From contig CALMXW010000105.1 of assembly GCA_937871115.1 (NCBI GenBank), positions 1-5,609 of the forward strand: a DNA stretch of 5,609 bases, given 5' to 3'. The number at the start of each line of letters is the position of its first letter. Positions within the stretch are counted from its first letter, which is position 1. The stretch comes from an uncultured bacterium (lineage in GTDB: Bacteria; Patescibacteriota; Minisyncoccia; Phycocordibacterales; CAIJYI01). Position numbers and translations under genes: made by a program. The notes beneath the pieces are model-generated. The model had not been told where the DNA came from. It did not search any database and worked only from the letters and a program-made list of their open reading frames with translations. Below are positions 5,486 through 5,609 of the stretch, piece by piece.

Positions 5486-5571
5486 CCGGCGGCCGGACCG
5501 AGAGATCGGCGGCTCGAGCTGGGTTGAGCCCACCTATTTGGGTACCCGCTCGACGGCCTGAGGCCGATCTC
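5486..5571 (+). ncRNA. Structured GC-rich RNA element with alternative folds
   Basis: Two exclusive folds can be drawn by hand. In fold A, GAGATCGGC (5502-5510) pairs with GCCGATCTC (5563-5571) over 9 bp. This encloses a nested arm: TCGAGC (5514-5519) with GCTCGA (5548-5553), GGGT (5521-5524) with ACCC (5544-5547), and CCCA (5529-5532) with TGGG (5539-5542), capped by a 6-nt loop. In fold B the outer stem is replaced by two local hairpins: CCGA-GAGA-TCGG (5498-5509, GNRA loop) and CGGCC-TGA-GGCCG (5554-5566). A further small hairpin CCGG-CGG-CCGG lies at 5486-5496. The element begins within 10 nt of the small ORF's stop codon and is followed by a strong hairpin. It matches no RNA family I know. 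Confidence 0.5.
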
Positions 5572-5576
5572 CCCCT

Positions 5577-5608
5577 GCGCCGACAGCAAGCGACATCGCT
5601 GTCGGCGC
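5577..5608 (+). terminator. Strong hairpin at the window end, probable intrinsic terminator
   Basis: GCGCCGACAGC (5577-5587) and GCTGTCGGCGC (5598-5608) form a perfect 11-bp GC-rich stem with a 10-nt loop. The window ends one base later, at a T, so the diagnostic T-run cannot be seen. Position and strength fit a rho-independent terminator for the promoter at 5266-5293; otherwise it is one more arm of the structured RNA. Confidence 0.55.
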
Positions 5609-5609
5609 T

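Noticed and set aside
5513..5546. Cloning-vector remnant suggested by XhoI (CTCGAG) and KpnI (GGTACC) sites close together
   Set aside because: The flanking bases match no polylinker I know, and both sites are explained as halves of the RNA stems.
1..5609. CRISPR array, insertion sequence or known defence genes
   Set aside because: No regularly spaced direct repeats of 20 bp or more, no transposase or nuclease motifs, and no toxin-antitoxin pair could be seen on either strand.

Overview
The window looks like a piece of a genome from the Candidate Phyla Radiation, most likely a Parcubacteria-type (Patescibacteria) bacterium. The inference rests on three things: a secreted surface protein with a signal peptide, a peptidoglycan-binding domain and a Thr-Gly linker; a compact FtsK/SpoIIIE-type translocase; and a divergently transcribed winged-helix protein of no family I can name. 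No in-frame TGA occurs in any of the reading frames called, so the standard bacterial code fits. The lineage is an inference from style; no marker gene such as rRNA is present.

Layout. Bases 1-1412 (minus strand) hold the first 470 codons of a large secreted cell-surface protein whose 3' end lies outside the window. Bases 1413-2001 are non-coding. They contain a possible minus-strand promoter, a folded leader, a DnaA-box-like 9-mer, a 12-bp perfect inverted repeat and the terminator of the next gene. Bases 2002-2847 (minus) encode a 281-residue protein with a helical N-terminal half, a disordered linker and a C-terminal winged helix. The linker contains, in frame, what reads as the 3' end of a tRNA. 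Bases 2848-3017 are a divergent promoter region with a perfect consensus sigma-70 promoter for the regulator-like gene and an unusual array of TGTC motifs. Bases 3018-5258 (plus) encode the FtsK-type DNA translocase. A new promoter follows directly after its stop codon, then a 5' hairpin, a 45-codon ORF, a GC-rich segment able to adopt alternative RNA folds, and a strong hairpin at the window edge.

How the parts relate. FtsK pumps chromosomal DNA through the closing septum. The divergent winged-helix protein shares its intergenic region and could control itself, ftsK or both. The surface protein belongs to the envelope. The 5266-5609 transcription unit is the least explained part of the window: it is either a small-protein gene with a structured 3' region or the attenuator-like leader of a gene beyond the edge. 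All statements come from reading and hand-folding the sequence; no database search was done.
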